Source: Stenotrophomonas_A sp035629025
Lineage (GTDB): Bacteria > Pseudomonadota > Gammaproteobacteria > Xanthomonadales > Xanthomonadaceae
Direction: 5' to 3'
DNA length: 64,000 bases
Assembly (NCBI GenBank): GCA_035629025.1
Contig: DASPIU010000043.1
Span: 12,144-76,143 of the forward strand
Positions 42,119 to 50,731 of this stretch are shown here, piece after piece. The first letter of the stretch is position 1. Every line of letters starts with the position of its first letter. Both the position numbers and the translations under genes were made by a program. The notes beneath the pieces were generated by a model. It saw only the letters and a program-made list of their open reading frames with translations. It was not told the DNA's origin and made no database searches.

Positions 42119-43729
42119 GGGGGGTGGTTGGGTGGGGTGGGCCGCGGCGCCCAGGATCAGGTCGGCCGCGCGCTCGGCGAGCATGATCACCGGCGCATTG
42201 GTGTTGCCACCCGGCAGCGTCGGCATCACCGAGGCATCGACGACCCGCAGCGCATCGACGCCGCGTACCCGCAGTTCGGCATCGACCACGGCGTCCGGAT
42301 CGGCCGCCGCGCCCATGCGGCAGGTGCCAGCCGGGTGATAGATGGTCTCGGCCTTGGCGCGGATGAAGGCGTCCAGGCCGGCATCGTCCAGGTCATCGCG
42401 CGCCGGGAAGATCGGCGCGCCGCGCCAGCGGTCGAATGCGGGCTGGGCCAGGATGCGCCGCGACAGCAGCGCGCACTCGCGCATCATCCGGCGGTCGAAG
42501 CCGTCCGCGTCGCTGAGGTAGGCCGGGTCGATCGCCGGCGCGCTGCGCGGATCGGCGTCGCGCAGGCGCAGCGTGCCGCGGCTGCGCGGACGCAGGAAGC
42601 AGGCGTGCAGGGTGTAGCCGTCGCCCGGCAGGCGATGGCGGCCATGGTCATCGAGCATCGCCGGCACGAAGTGCAACTGGATGTCGGCGCGCCCATCCTG
42701 CGCCAGCGCCGAGCGAAAGAAGCCGCCGGCTTCGGCGATGTTGCTGGTGCCAGCGCCGCGCCGGCCGCGCAGGAAGTAGTGGAAGGCGATGGCCAGCTCA
42801 CTGGCGCGGTCATAGCTCACGCCCGGCACGGTGTGGACCAGCGTGCAGATGTCGAGGTGGTCCTGCAGGTTGCCGCCGACGCCAGGCAGGTCGACCCGAA
42901 CCGGCAGCTTGAGCGCGCGCAGGTGCGCGGCCGGGCCGATGCCCGAGAGCATCAGCAACTGCGGCGAGTTGACCGCGCCCGCGCACAGCAGCACCTCGCG
43001 CGCGGCGCGGACGGTGTGGGCCAGGCCGCGATGCGCGTAGGCCACGCCGGTCGCACGGCCGCCTTGCAGCAACAGCTGGCGCACATGCACGCCGGTCAGC
43101 ACCTGCAGGTTGCGCCGCGTGCGCACGGGCCGCAGGTAGGCCGCCGCCGCCGAGCAGCGCGCACCGTCCTTCTGCGTGACCTGGTAGAAGCCGACGCCGT
43201 CCTGGGTGGGACCGTTGAAGTCCGGGTTCGGCGCCAGGCCGGCTTGCACGCCGGCGCTGACGAAGGCTTCCGACAGGGGATTGCGATGCCGCAGCGCGCC
43301 GACATGCAGCGGGCCGTCGCCGCCATGCAGCGCATCGGCGCCCTCGGCGTTGCACTCGCTGCGGCGGAAGTAGGGCAATACGCTGGCCCAGTCCCAGCCC
43401 TCGGCGCCAGCGCGCGCCCAGTCGTCGTAATCGCCGGGCACGCCGCGCACGTAGCACATCGCATTGATGGAGCTGGACCCGCCCAGCACCTTGCCGCGCG
43501 GCCACCACAGGCGGCGGCCGTCGAGCGCGGCCTGGGGTTCGGTGTCGTAGTTCCAGTTGACCGCGCGATGCTTGACCAGGCGCGACAGCCCCGCCGGCAT
43601 GTGGATGAAGGGATGGCGATCACGTGGGCCGGCCTCGATCAGCAGCACGCGGCAGCTCGGGTCGGCACTGAGGCGGTTGGCCAGCACGCAGCCGGCCGAG
43701 CCGGCGCCGACGATGATGTAGTCGTACAC
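42113..43729 (-). CDS. GMC-family FAD-dependent oxidoreductase (choline/alcohol dehydrogenase type)
   Basis: 538 residues from a GTG at 43729 preceded by GGGAGGGGAAC; the open frame continues far upstream but only this start precedes the FAD motif. YDYIIVGAGSAGCVLANRL (residues 2-20) is the dinucleotide-binding fold; PRGKVLGGSSSINAM is GMC signature 1, GAVNSPQLLMLSGIGP signature 2, and IYHPAGTCRMG carries the catalytic His. Substrate is probably an alcohol or choline-like compound; AlkJ/BetA-like length. No betB partner is adjacent. Divergent from the MFS gene by 180 bases. Confidence 0.9.
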   Translation of the reverse strand: MYDYIIVGAGSAGCVLANRLSADPSCRVLLIEAGPRDRHPFIHMPAGLSRLVKHRAVNWNYDTEPQAALDGRRLWWPRGKVLGGSSSINAMCYVRGVPGDYDDWARAGAEGWDWASVLPYFRRSECNAEGADALHGGDGPLHVGALRHRNPLSEAFVSAGVQAGLAPNPDFNGPTQDGVGFYQVTQKDGARCSAAAAYLRPVRTRRNLQVLTGVHVRQLLLQGGRATGVAYAHRGLAHTVRAAREVLLCAGAVNSPQLLMLSGIGPAAHLRALKLPVRVDLPGVGGNLQDHLDICTLVHTVPGVSYDRASELAIAFHYFLRGRRGAGTSNIAEAGGFFRSALAQDGRADIQLHFVPAMLDDHGRHRLPGDGYTLHACFLRPRSRGTLRLRDADPRSAPAIDPAYLSDADGFDRRMMRECALLSRRILAQPAFDRWRGAPIFPARDDLDDAGLDAFIRAKAETIYHPAGTCRMGAAADPDAVVDAELRVRGVDALRVVDASVMPTLPGGNTNAPVIMLAERAADLILGAAAHPTQPPPL

Positions 43730-43909
43730 GTTCCCCTCCCAGGAAGCCGCGAACCGAGCATAGGCACGCCTGCGCGCGCCGGCAACGCGCTGTCGCACCT
43801 GCGGAACTGGCGGGGCGGCGGGGCATCGGCTAACGTGCGCGCTTTCTCCTCCCCCCCGGAGCCAGACCATGTTCTTCCGCTGCCCGGGCAGGGCGACGTG
43901 CCGGTGCCC

Positions 43910-45295
43910 ATGAGCGCGGCTTCCTCCGGGTCGCGCGGCCGGATCGGTTCGCTGGTCGCGGCGCTGCGCGGGTCGCCGCCGCTGTGGTGGTCGTTTCTGT
44001 ATTTCTTCTGCCTGCTCAGCGGCTACTACGTGCTGCGCCCGGTGCGCGAGGCGATGGCGGCCTCGGCCGACGTGCAGGCGGTGTTTCCGCAGGCGATGAT
44101 CGACTTCTTCACCGCCCATGGCATGGCCTTGAAGGATTTCACCCTGCAGGTGCTGTTTACCTGCACCTTCCTGATCATGCTGCTGCTGCAGCCGCTGTAT
44201 GGGGCGCTGGTCAGCCGCTATCCGCGGCGGGTGTTCCTGCCGGTGGTGTACGGCTTCTTCATCGTCACGCTGCTGGTGTTCTACGTGCTGTTCGACAGCA
44301 GCGTGCCGGGGCGGGGCATGGCCTTCTTCCTGTGGGCCAGCGTGTTCAACCTGTTCGCGGTGGCCGTGTTCTGGAGCTTCATGGCCGACGTCTTCAGCAA
44401 TGCCGACGCCAAGGCCTATTACGGCTACATCGGCGCGGCTGGCACCGTCGGCGCCTTTGTCGGCCCGCTGCTCACCCGCACCCTGGCCGAGCGCATCGGC
44501 ATTGCCCACCTGATGCTGGTGTCGGCCGGGTTCCTGGTACTGTGCGTGGTCTGCCTGCTGCGCCTGCGGCTGTGGGCGGTGCGCCGCGAACGCGAGCAGC
44601 AACTGGTGAGCGGCGAAGTGCCGATGGGCGGCAGCGTGCTGGCCGGGCTGCAGTTGATCGCGCGCGAGCCGCTGCTGCGCTGGATGGCGGTGATGACCTT
44701 GTTCGGCGTCGGCGTGGGCACGCTGCTGTACAACGAGCAGGCCGCGATCGTGCGACGGCTGTTCACCGACCCGGCCGCCAGTACCGCGTACTACGCCAGC
44801 ATCGACCTGGCGGTGAACGCGCTGACCCTGCTGGTGCAGGTGCTGTTTACCCGCCTGCTGCTGTCGCGCTACGGCATCGCGCCAGCGCTGCTGATCCCGG
44901 GCATCGCGATCCTGCTGGGCTATTCGATCCTGGCCGTTTCGCCCTTGCCGCTGATGGTCGCCGTGGTGCAGGTAGTGACGCGGGCCAGCGAGTTCTCCCT
45001 GGCCAAGCCGGCGCGCGAGACCATCTACACCCGGGTCGGCCGCGAGTGGCGCTACAAGGCCGGTGCGGCGATCGACACGGTGATCTACCGCGGCAGCGAC
45101 CTGACCTTTGCGTGGGTGCACAAGCTGCTGTCCGGGCTGGGCTCGCACCTGGTATTCGGCGTCGGCATGCTGATCGCGGGAGGGCTGACCCTGGGCGCCT
45201 GGCGCCTGCTGCGCGAAGCCGCCAAGCTGCCGGCCGAACGACACGATGGCGATGACGACAGTACGGCTGTCGCGGGCGTGCGCGCCACCTCATGA
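43910..45295 (+). CDS. MFS transporter, resembling the ADP/ATP translocase (TLC) group
   Basis: 461 residues from the ATG at 43910 (in-frame GTGs at 43898 and 43904 are alternatives). About twelve hydrophobic segments. The N-terminus FLYFFCLLSGYYVLRPVREA recalls the start of ATP/ADP translocase-like carriers, and NADAKAYYGYIGAAGTVGAFVGP is typical of that bacterial group. The acidic tail HDGDDDSTAV is cytoplasmic. Substrate unknown; a nucleotide or phosphate-compound exchanger is a guess from the family look. Confidence 0.8.
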   Translation: MSAASSGSRGRIGSLVAALRGSPPLWWSFLYFFCLLSGYYVLRPVREAMAASADVQAVFPQAMIDFFTAHGMALKDFTLQVLFTCTFLIMLLLQPLYGALVSRYPRRVFLPVVYGFFIVTLLVFYVLFDSSVPGRGMAFFLWASVFNLFAVAVFWSFMADVFSNADAKAYYGYIGAAGTVGAFVGPLLTRTLAERIGIAHLMLVSAGFLVLCVVCLLRLRLWAVRREREQQLVSGEVPMGGSVLAGLQLIAREPLLRWMAVMTLFGVGVGTLLYNEQAAIVRRLFTDPAASTAYYASIDLAVNALTLLVQVLFTRLLLSRYGIAPALLIPGIAILLGYSILAVSPLPLMVAVVQVVTRASEFSLAKPARETIYTRVGREWRYKAGAAIDTVIYRGSDLTFAWVHKLLSGLGSHLVFGVGMLIAGGLTLGAWRLLREAAKLPAERHDGDDDSTAVAGVRATS

Positions 45296-45370
45296 GGCGA
45301 GCCGCGTCCCTTGCCGATGCCATCGGCAGCGACCGAAGATGACGCCACCCTGCACGAAGGACCGTAGCCG

Positions 45371-45721
45371 ATGATGCTTGCCCGCTCGCTCGCCGCCCTG
45401 GTGGCGCTGCTGCACCTGTACTTCCTGGTGCTGGAGATGTTCCTGTGGACGCGCCCGCTCGGCCTGAAGGTGTTCCGCAATACACCGGAGAAGGCGCAGA
45501 CCACCCGCGTGCTGGCCGCCAACCAGGGCCTGTACAACGGCTTCCTCGCCGCCGGCCTGCTCTGGGGCGTGCTGGCCGCCCGCACTGACGTGCTGGTGTT
45601 CTTCCTGGTCTGCGTGGTCGTGGCTGGCGCCTACGGCGCCTGGAGCGTGAGCCGGCGGATCTTCTGGATACAGGCGCTGCCGGCGTTGCTGGCGTTGGGC
45701 GCGTGCTACCTCGGTCTGTAG
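45371..45721 (+). CDS. DUF1304 family membrane protein
   Basis: 116 residues, four membrane segments. Conserved ANQGLYNGFLAAGLLWG (~50-66) and LHLYFLVLEMFLW (~14-26) mark DUF1304. Function unknown. Its 3' end overlaps the 3' end of the convergent CPBP gene by 16 bases. Confidence 0.85.
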   Translation: MMLARSLAALVALLHLYFLVLEMFLWTRPLGLKVFRNTPEKAQTTRVLAANQGLYNGFLAAGLLWGVLAARTDVLVFFLVCVVVAGAYGAWSVSRRIFWIQALPALLALGACYLGL

Positions 45722-46488
45722 AGAACGTCATGGCGCTTCAGGCGCAGGCTGGCCCACACGACGAAGGCGACGAACAGCGGGCCCAGCCAACACGCTGCCA
45801 GCCACGCGTGTTGCGGATCCACTGTGGCGCCACTCCATTGCAGCAGCGGATGCACCAGGTTGGCGGCGACATGCGCCAGCCATGCGACCGCCAGGTTCCG
45901 CGGCAGCAGGTAGATCAACCCCAGGCCAATGCCGCCCAGGAAGGCAACCGGGCTGGCATGTGGCAACGCAAACACGGCACTGCTCGCCAATAAGGCCAGG
46001 CCCCAATGCCAGCGCATGACCAGGTAGCCAAGCAACAGGGCTCGGTAGATGAATTCTTCCTCCAGGGCACCGGTGAGCGTGGCCGGCCAGAACGCCCAGG
46101 GCGGCGCGACGGCTGCGGTTGCTTGCGCCAGTTCGGCCAGCTCGCCGGCCGCGGCGGAAGGTAGCGCTAGGCCCATCGCCAGCAGATAGCTGCTTTCGCT
46201 GCCCGCGCGCAGCAGTACACCCAATGCGGGTGCCACGAGCAGCCAGGGCAGTACCCGATCGCACTGCGCGGCATCCGGCCACGGCCGCGGCAATGGCCAG
46301 CGGCACAGGTGCGCGCCGCCGGCCATGACCAGCAAGGCCACCGCTGCCGACAGCCACTGCGCCTGGGTTTGGTCGCCACGCTGGAGCATGACAACGGCGG
46401 CTGCGATGACCGCCAGCAACTTGGCGAGCAGGTACAGTGTGATCAGGTCACGCCATGGCGGCGTCGTGCGTTGCGTAGGCCATGGCAT
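45706..46488 (-). CDS. CPBP family intramembrane metalloprotease
   Basis: 260 residues from the ATG at 46488 (a GTG at 46548 would add 20 residues but overlaps the peptide gene). About seven or eight membrane segments. The three CPBP motifs are intact: E144-E145-F-I-Y-R149 (EExxxR), F173-A-L-P-H177 (FxxxH) and H206-V-A-A-N210 (HxxxN). Members are type II CAAX-prenyl proteases in eukaryotes and, in bacteria, immunity or processing proteins near bacteriocin genes (Abi group). The gene lies 35 bases after a double-glycine-leader peptide gene, which fits an immunity or processing role. A hairpin covers its ribosome site. Confidence 0.88.
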   Translation of the reverse strand: MPWPTQRTTPPWRDLITLYLLAKLLAVIAAAVVMLQRGDQTQAQWLSAAVALLVMAGGAHLCRWPLPRPWPDAAQCDRVLPWLLVAPALGVLLRAGSESSYLLAMGLALPSAAAGELAELAQATAAVAPPWAFWPATLTGALEEEFIYRALLLGYLVMRWHWGLALLASSAVFALPHASPVAFLGGIGLGLIYLLPRNLAVAWLAHVAANLVHPLLQWSGATVDPQHAWLAACWLGPLFVAFVVWASLRLKRHDVLYRPR

Positions 46489-46490
46489 TG

Positions 46491-46517
46491 CCCCGCGACC
46501 CGATTCGGATCGCGGGG
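46491..46517 (-). promoter_or_regulatory. hairpin covering the ribosome site of the CPBP gene
   Basis: Between the peptide stop and the CPBP ATG an 8-base stem CCCCGCGA / TCGCGGGG with inner CCG/CGG forms a near-perfect hairpin. Its 3' arm contains the only G-rich run (GCGGGG) just before the ATG. There is no U-tract, so translational control or attenuation is likelier than termination. Confidence 0.5.
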
Positions 46518-46523
46518 TATCGG

Positions 46524-46687
46524 TTAGCAATTGCCAGTACCCCGACACATCATGTCGGTGGTGGAGTTGATCGCGCTCTCATAGGCATCCGGAAGCTCCC
46601 GGATGATGCGCTTGATATCGTCCCAGCATCTCCGATCGTTCCGGCGCCGCAGACCTGTTCGATCTCGGCAGACGTAAGCTCCCGCAT
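46524..46687 (-). pseudogene. double-glycine-leader (bacteriocin-like) peptide gene with a one-base frameshift
   Basis: ATG at 46687, preceded by GGAG at 7 bases, opens MRELTSAEIEQVCGAGTIG. Taking Gly14-Ala15 as -2/-1 gives L(-12), T(-11), E(-8), I(-7), V(-4), the GG-leader consensus. The unshifted frame runs into low-quality sequence and stops at 46550. From about 46628 the other frame gives a coherent helical peptide (CWDDIKRIIRELPDAYE, then a tail ending MMCRGTGNC) and stops at 46524, so one base seems lost between ~46625 and 46645. Restored length ~54 residues with three core/tail cysteines. An ATG at 46699 is an alternative. Either a real frameshift, a sequencing error or rarely used recoding. 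No ABC peptidase exporter is nearby. Confidence 0.65.
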
Positions 46688-46775
46688 GACTTGCTCCATT
46701 AGCTGCGCACACCGCGCTGCGTTACTACAACGCGAACCGATGCCGGAAAGCCATTGGAGAAATCCAACGAACCAC

Positions 46776-47243
46776 TCAAGCCTTGCGCGGCGAAACCCAC
46801 ATCGCGATCCGTGCCTGGAACACCTGCTCGCCTGCAGCATTCCGCACGGCCACGTCCACCGGCAGTTCGTAGCCTTCGGCGGCCTCGCGCAAGGGCACTG
46901 CTGGCGTAGCCGTGGCGTACAGGGTGCCGGTGGCCTTGCGCTGATACTCCACGCGCATGCCCTTGGGAATCCAGCGCATCGAAGGTGGCAGGCTGGCATC
47001 CACCATGACCCCGCCGACCAGCTCGGCCAGGTTGCACAGCGCAATCGCGTGCACCGTGCCGATGTGGTTGTGGACGCGGCGGCGGTCGGCGATGCGCGCT
47101 TCGCAGCGGCCTGGTTCCAGCAGGGTGATGCGCGGCGCGATCGTGCCGAAGTAGGGTGCCTTGAAGCAGATCGCGCGGGAGAACAGCCAGTGGCCCGCCG
47201 GCCAGCGGGTGATGCGTTGATACAGCTGCAGCAATGGGGTCAT
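46776..47243 (-). CDS. hotdog-fold thioesterase-like protein (DUF4442)
   Basis: 155 residues. NHIGTVHAIALCNLAELVGG (~59-78) is the central helix of the hotdog fold, and SMRWIPKGMRVEYQRKATG the following strand. Such proteins hydrolyse or bind acyl-CoA. The fadE stop lies 67 bases upstream on the same strand, so a fatty-acid role is plausible, although a hairpin separates them. Confidence 0.85.
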   Translation of the reverse strand: MTPLLQLYQRITRWPAGHWLFSRAICFKAPYFGTIAPRITLLEPGRCEARIADRRRVHNHIGTVHAIALCNLAELVGGVMVDASLPPSMRWIPKGMRVEYQRKATGTLYATATPAVPLREAAEGYELPVDVAVRNAAGEQVFQARIAMWVSPRKA

Positions 47244-47264
47244 CGTGCTTGCTCCGGATACGAA

Positions 47265-47288
47265 GACGGCGGGCCTGCGCCCGCCGTC
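47265..47288 (-). terminator. hairpin after fadE
   Basis: Perfect 10-base stem GACGGCGGGC / GCCCGCCGTC with a 4-base loop, 23 bases past the fadE stop. Only a weak T-rich tail follows on the minus strand (TTCGTATCC), so readthrough into the thioesterase gene is possible. Confidence 0.55.
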
Positions 47289-47310
47289 GTCATTGTTGCT
47301 GTGGGCTGGC

Positions 47311-49785
47311 TCAGGCCGCTTCGCGCGACTGCCCGCCGCTGGCCTTGTCGTAGTGCGTCGCCGCGCGCAACTCGTGGGTGTCGAAGTCGTCCACGGTGAT
47401 CGTGTCCAGGGTGATCTCGCGCAGTTCCTCCAGCAGCTTGCGCTCCTCGGCGCTGATCACGCCTTCGGCCACGGCCTCATCCAGCTGCGCGCTGAATTCC
47501 AGCGCCTCGATGCCCTTGGTCTTGAGCGCCTTGAGGAACTTGCGCTCCACCGGCTCGGCCATCACCGCCTTGGCCAGATAGCTGGCGATGCGGCCACCGG
47601 GGTTGTTCTCGCACGGGGTCAGGAACACGCCCTTGGCCAGGCGGTCGCGAGCCTCGTTCGGCGCCATCAGCAGCGCGGCGACGCGACGCGACAGACGGTC
47701 GCCGGGCGCCTCGGCACGACGGCCCAGCGGGAAGATCAGCGCCCACATCAGCCAGCCGACCGGACGGATCGGGAAGTTGCGCAGCGCGGCCGACAGCGAG
47801 GTCTCGATCTTGTGCACGCTGTCATGGAAGGCCCAGGCCAGCAGCGGCTGGTCGGTCTGCGGCGCGCCTTCGTCGTGGTAGCGCTTGAGCATGGCGCTGG
47901 TCATGTAGATGTGGCTCAGTACATCGCCCAGGCGGCCGGACAGCGACTCCTTGAACTTGAGCTTGCCGCCGAGCATCAGCATCGACACATCGGCCATCAG
48001 CGCCAGATTGGCCGAATAGCGATCCAGCTTGCGGAAGAAGCGGCGGGTGTAGTCATCGCCCGGCGCGGCACCGATGCGCGCACCGGTCAGGCCGAACCAG
48101 AACGAGCGCACCGCATTGGAGATGCCGAAGCGGATGTGCCCGAACAGGCTCTGGTCGAAGTCCTCCAGGCCGCGCGCGGTGTCGCTGTCCTGGGCGGCCT
48201 TCATTTCCTTCATGACCCACGGATGGCACAGGATCGCGCCCTGGCCGAAGATCAGCAGGCTGCGGGTCATGATGTTGGCGCCTTCGACGGTGATGCCGAT
48301 CGGCGCGGCCTGCCAGGCACGGCCGGCGAAGTTGCGCGGCCCCAGGATGATGCCCTTGCCGCCGACCACGTCCATCACGTCGCTGATGACCTCGCGGCCC
48401 ATCGTCGTGCAGTGGTACTTGGCGATGGCCGAGGGCACCGACGGCACGTCACCGCGGTCCACCGCCGCGGCGGTGGCCTGCGACAGCGCGCTGATCGCAT
48501 AGGCCTTGCCGCCAATGCGCGCCAACGCCTCTTCCACGCCCTCGAAGCGGCCAACCGACAGGCCGAACTGCTTGCGGATCCGCGCGTACGCACCGGTCAC
48601 CACGGCGCCGAACTTGGCGCCGCCGCTGGCGGTGGAGGGCAGGGTGATCGAACGGCCCACGGCCAGGCATTCGTTGAGCATGTTCCAGCCCTTGCCGACC
48701 ATGTCCACGCCGCCGATGAGCTGGCTCAGCGGGATGAATACCTCATGCCCATGAATCGGCCCGTTCTGGAACGGCGAGTTGAGCGGGAAATGGCGGCGGC
48801 CGATTTCCACGCCGGGCGTTTCGCGCGGCAGCAGGGCCAGGGTGATGCCAATGTCCTTGGTGTCGCCGAGCAGGCCTTCCGGGTCATACATGCGGAAGGC
48901 CAGGCCAATGATCGTGGCCACCGGCGCCAGGGTGATGTAGCGCTTGTCGAAGGTGAGCTTGACGCCGAGCACGTTGGCGCCATTCCACTCGCCCTTGCAG
49001 ACGATGCCGTAGTCCGGGATCGAGGTGGCATCGGAGCCGGCGAACGGACCGGTCAGGCCGAAGCACGGCACTTCCTGGCCGGCCGCCAGGCGCGGCAGGT
49101 AGTAGTCCTTCTGTTCCTGCGTGCCGTAATGCACCAGCAGTTCGCCCGGGCCCAGCGAATTCGGCACGCCGACGGTGGAGCTGACCACGCTCGACACCGA
49201 AGCCAGCTTCTGGATGACCTTGTGGTGCGCCAGCGCGCTGAAGCCGAGGCCGCCGAACTGCTTGGGAATGATCATGCCGAAGAACTTGTGCTTCTTGACG
49301 AACTCCCACATTTCCGGCGGCAGGTCGGCATGGACGTGGGTGATTTCCCAGTCGTTGATCATCTTGCACAGCTCTTCGACCGGGCCGTCGAGGAAGGCCT
49401 GCTCTTCGGCGCTGAGCTGCGGCTTGGGATAGTTCAGCAGCTTCTGCCAGTCCGGATCACCGGTGAACAGCTCGCCCTCGAAACCCACCGAGCCGGTTTC
49501 CAGCGCAATGCGTTCGGTCTGCGACAGCGGCGGCAGCACCTTGCGGAAGAACTTCATCAGCGGCGCGGTCAGCAGCGGCTTGCGGATGAAAGGCAGCAGC
49601 ACCGGCACGGCGACCAGCGCCACCAGCACCGCGGCAATGATCGTGGCCGTGGCATTGGCGCCGAGCAGCCAGCCAGCCACCAGCAGCGTGGCGCTGATCG
49701 CCACCCATGCGGCCAGGCGCATGCGGTGGTAGGCGGCGAAGCCGGCCGCCAGCAAGACAAGAAGGAAGGGGGCGACGATGCTCAT
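47311..49785 (-). CDS. fadE: acyl-CoA dehydrogenase FadE
   Basis: 824 residues (E. coli FadE 814). First step of fatty-acid beta-oxidation, FAD-dependent. Two N-terminal membrane segments (~3-70), then the dehydrogenase: LTGPFAGSDATSIPD substrate/FAD loop, PLNSPFQNGPIHG, NECLAVGRSITLPSTASGG, and VVGGKGIILGPRNFAG before the FadE-specific C-terminal domain (DUF1974). Its ATG overlaps the hydrolase stop (ATGA), so they form one operon controlled by the upstream operators. Confidence 0.95.
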   Translation of the reverse strand: MSIVAPFLLVLLAAGFAAYHRMRLAAWVAISATLLVAGWLLGANATATIIAAVLVALVAVPVLLPFIRKPLLTAPLMKFFRKVLPPLSQTERIALETGSVGFEGELFTGDPDWQKLLNYPKPQLSAEEQAFLDGPVEELCKMINDWEITHVHADLPPEMWEFVKKHKFFGMIIPKQFGGLGFSALAHHKVIQKLASVSSVVSSTVGVPNSLGPGELLVHYGTQEQKDYYLPRLAAGQEVPCFGLTGPFAGSDATSIPDYGIVCKGEWNGANVLGVKLTFDKRYITLAPVATIIGLAFRMYDPEGLLGDTKDIGITLALLPRETPGVEIGRRHFPLNSPFQNGPIHGHEVFIPLSQLIGGVDMVGKGWNMLNECLAVGRSITLPSTASGGAKFGAVVTGAYARIRKQFGLSVGRFEGVEEALARIGGKAYAISALSQATAAAVDRGDVPSVPSAIAKYHCTTMGREVISDVMDVVGGKGIILGPRNFAGRAWQAAPIGITVEGANIMTRSLLIFGQGAILCHPWVMKEMKAAQDSDTARGLEDFDQSLFGHIRFGISNAVRSFWFGLTGARIGAAPGDDYTRRFFRKLDRYSANLALMADVSMLMLGGKLKFKESLSGRLGDVLSHIYMTSAMLKRYHDEGAPQTDQPLLAWAFHDSVHKIETSLSAALRNFPIRPVGWLMWALIFPLGRRAEAPGDRLSRRVAALLMAPNEARDRLAKGVFLTPCENNPGGRIASYLAKAVMAEPVERKFLKALKTKGIEALEFSAQLDEAVAEGVISAEERKLLEELREITLDTITVDDFDTHELRAATHYDKASGGQSREAA

Positions 49786-50717
49786 GGTCCTGCTCCAGGT
49801 ACGTACTCGGTAGCGTGCTTGATGTCGGGGGACGCGGTGGCGGCGTGTACCGGCGGCAAAGCGTCCAGATAGTGCAACACAGCGGCGGTAAATGCGCTGT
49901 TCTCATCGCCTGCCAGCATATGCGTGGCGTCGGCCAGGCGCACGTGCTGTGCGTGCGGAACGAGTGCAAGGAATTCGGCCACGGTCTGCGGCGTGACCAG
50001 GTCGCTGCGCCCGCCGCTGACCAGCAGCACCGGGCAGCGCACCTGTGCGGCGGCCTGCAGCAGCACTTCCTGCTGTGCGAAAGCGTCGCCACCGGCGAGT
50101 TCGTCGATCAGGCGCGGGTCCCAGTGCCAATACCAGCGGCCGCCTTCGCCTTCATGCAGCAGCTTGCGCAGGGCCTGGTCGGATTTGCGCGGGCGGTGCG
50201 GCACATAGGCGGCAATGGCATCGGCGGCGGCATGCAGCGAATCGAAGCCGTCGGGATACGCGGTCATGAAGCGCAGGATGCGCTCGACGCCGGCGGTCTC
50301 CCAGCGCGGCGTGATGTCGACCAGCACCATCGCGCGGAACAGACCGGGCCAGCGCGATTCGGCGAGCAGGCCAAACAGGCCGCCCATCGATGCGGCGACC
50401 AGCACCGGCGGCGGCGACATCTCTCCGGCCAGCACGATCATGTCGTCGGTGAACTGGGTGCCGTCGTAGCGCAGCCCTGCCGGGTTGCGCGTGGATTCGC
50501 CGTGGCCGCGTGCATCGTAGGAGAGCGCGGCATAGCCGGCTTCGGCGAGAACGCGCGCGGTGTCATCCCAGGCGGTGCGGGTCTGGCCGAAGCCATGCGC
50601 CAGCAGCACGCTGCCGCGATGCCCATCGCCAATGCGCGAGGCGGCGAGCACGGCGTCACCGGCCCCGGCGAGCAAGGCATCGGGTGGCGTGTTGGGCAGA
50701 GTGGGTCGACTAACCAT
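49782..50717 (-). CDS. alpha/beta hydrolase
   Basis: 311 residues from the ATG at 50717. Fold marks: oxyanion HGFGQTRTAWDD (~41-52), DARGHGES, nucleophile elbow AASMGG (Ser in a relaxed GxSxG; first Gly is Ala), and the catalytic His in ADATHMLAGDE near the C-terminus. Substrate unknown; lipid-ester or acyl-CoA thioester cleavage would fit the coupled fadE. There is no Shine-Dalgarno, and the promoter's expected start coincides with the ATG, so the message is probably leaderless. Confidence 0.85.
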   Translation of the reverse strand: MVSRPTLPNTPPDALLAGAGDAVLAASRIGDGHRGSVLLAHGFGQTRTAWDDTARVLAEAGYAALSYDARGHGESTRNPAGLRYDGTQFTDDMIVLAGEMSPPPVLVAASMGGLFGLLAESRWPGLFRAMVLVDITPRWETAGVERILRFMTAYPDGFDSLHAAADAIAAYVPHRPRKSDQALRKLLHEGEGGRWYWHWDPRLIDELAGGDAFAQQEVLLQAAAQVRCPVLLVSGGRSDLVTPQTVAEFLALVPHAQHVRLADATHMLAGDENSAFTAAVLHYLDALPPVHAATASPDIKHATEYVPGAGP

Positions 50718-50731
50718 ACCTAATGGTATGG
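50714..50731. promoter_or_regulatory. operator-like palindrome O1
   Basis: Perfect inverted repeat CCATACC-TAAT-GGTATGG over the start codon and the -10 of the hydrolase-fadE operon. It matches O2 at 13 of 18 positions. Confidence 0.7.

Noticed and set aside
42113..45244. Extension of the GMC oxidoreductase frame through the divergent MFS gene
   Set aside because: The FAD motif begins at residue 2 from the GTG at 43729, which has a good ribosome site; the upstream part is antisense to the transporter.
46600..46660. Programmed -1 frameshift in the peptide gene
   Set aside because: No slippery heptamer or downstream pseudoknot is visible; simple indel is likelier.
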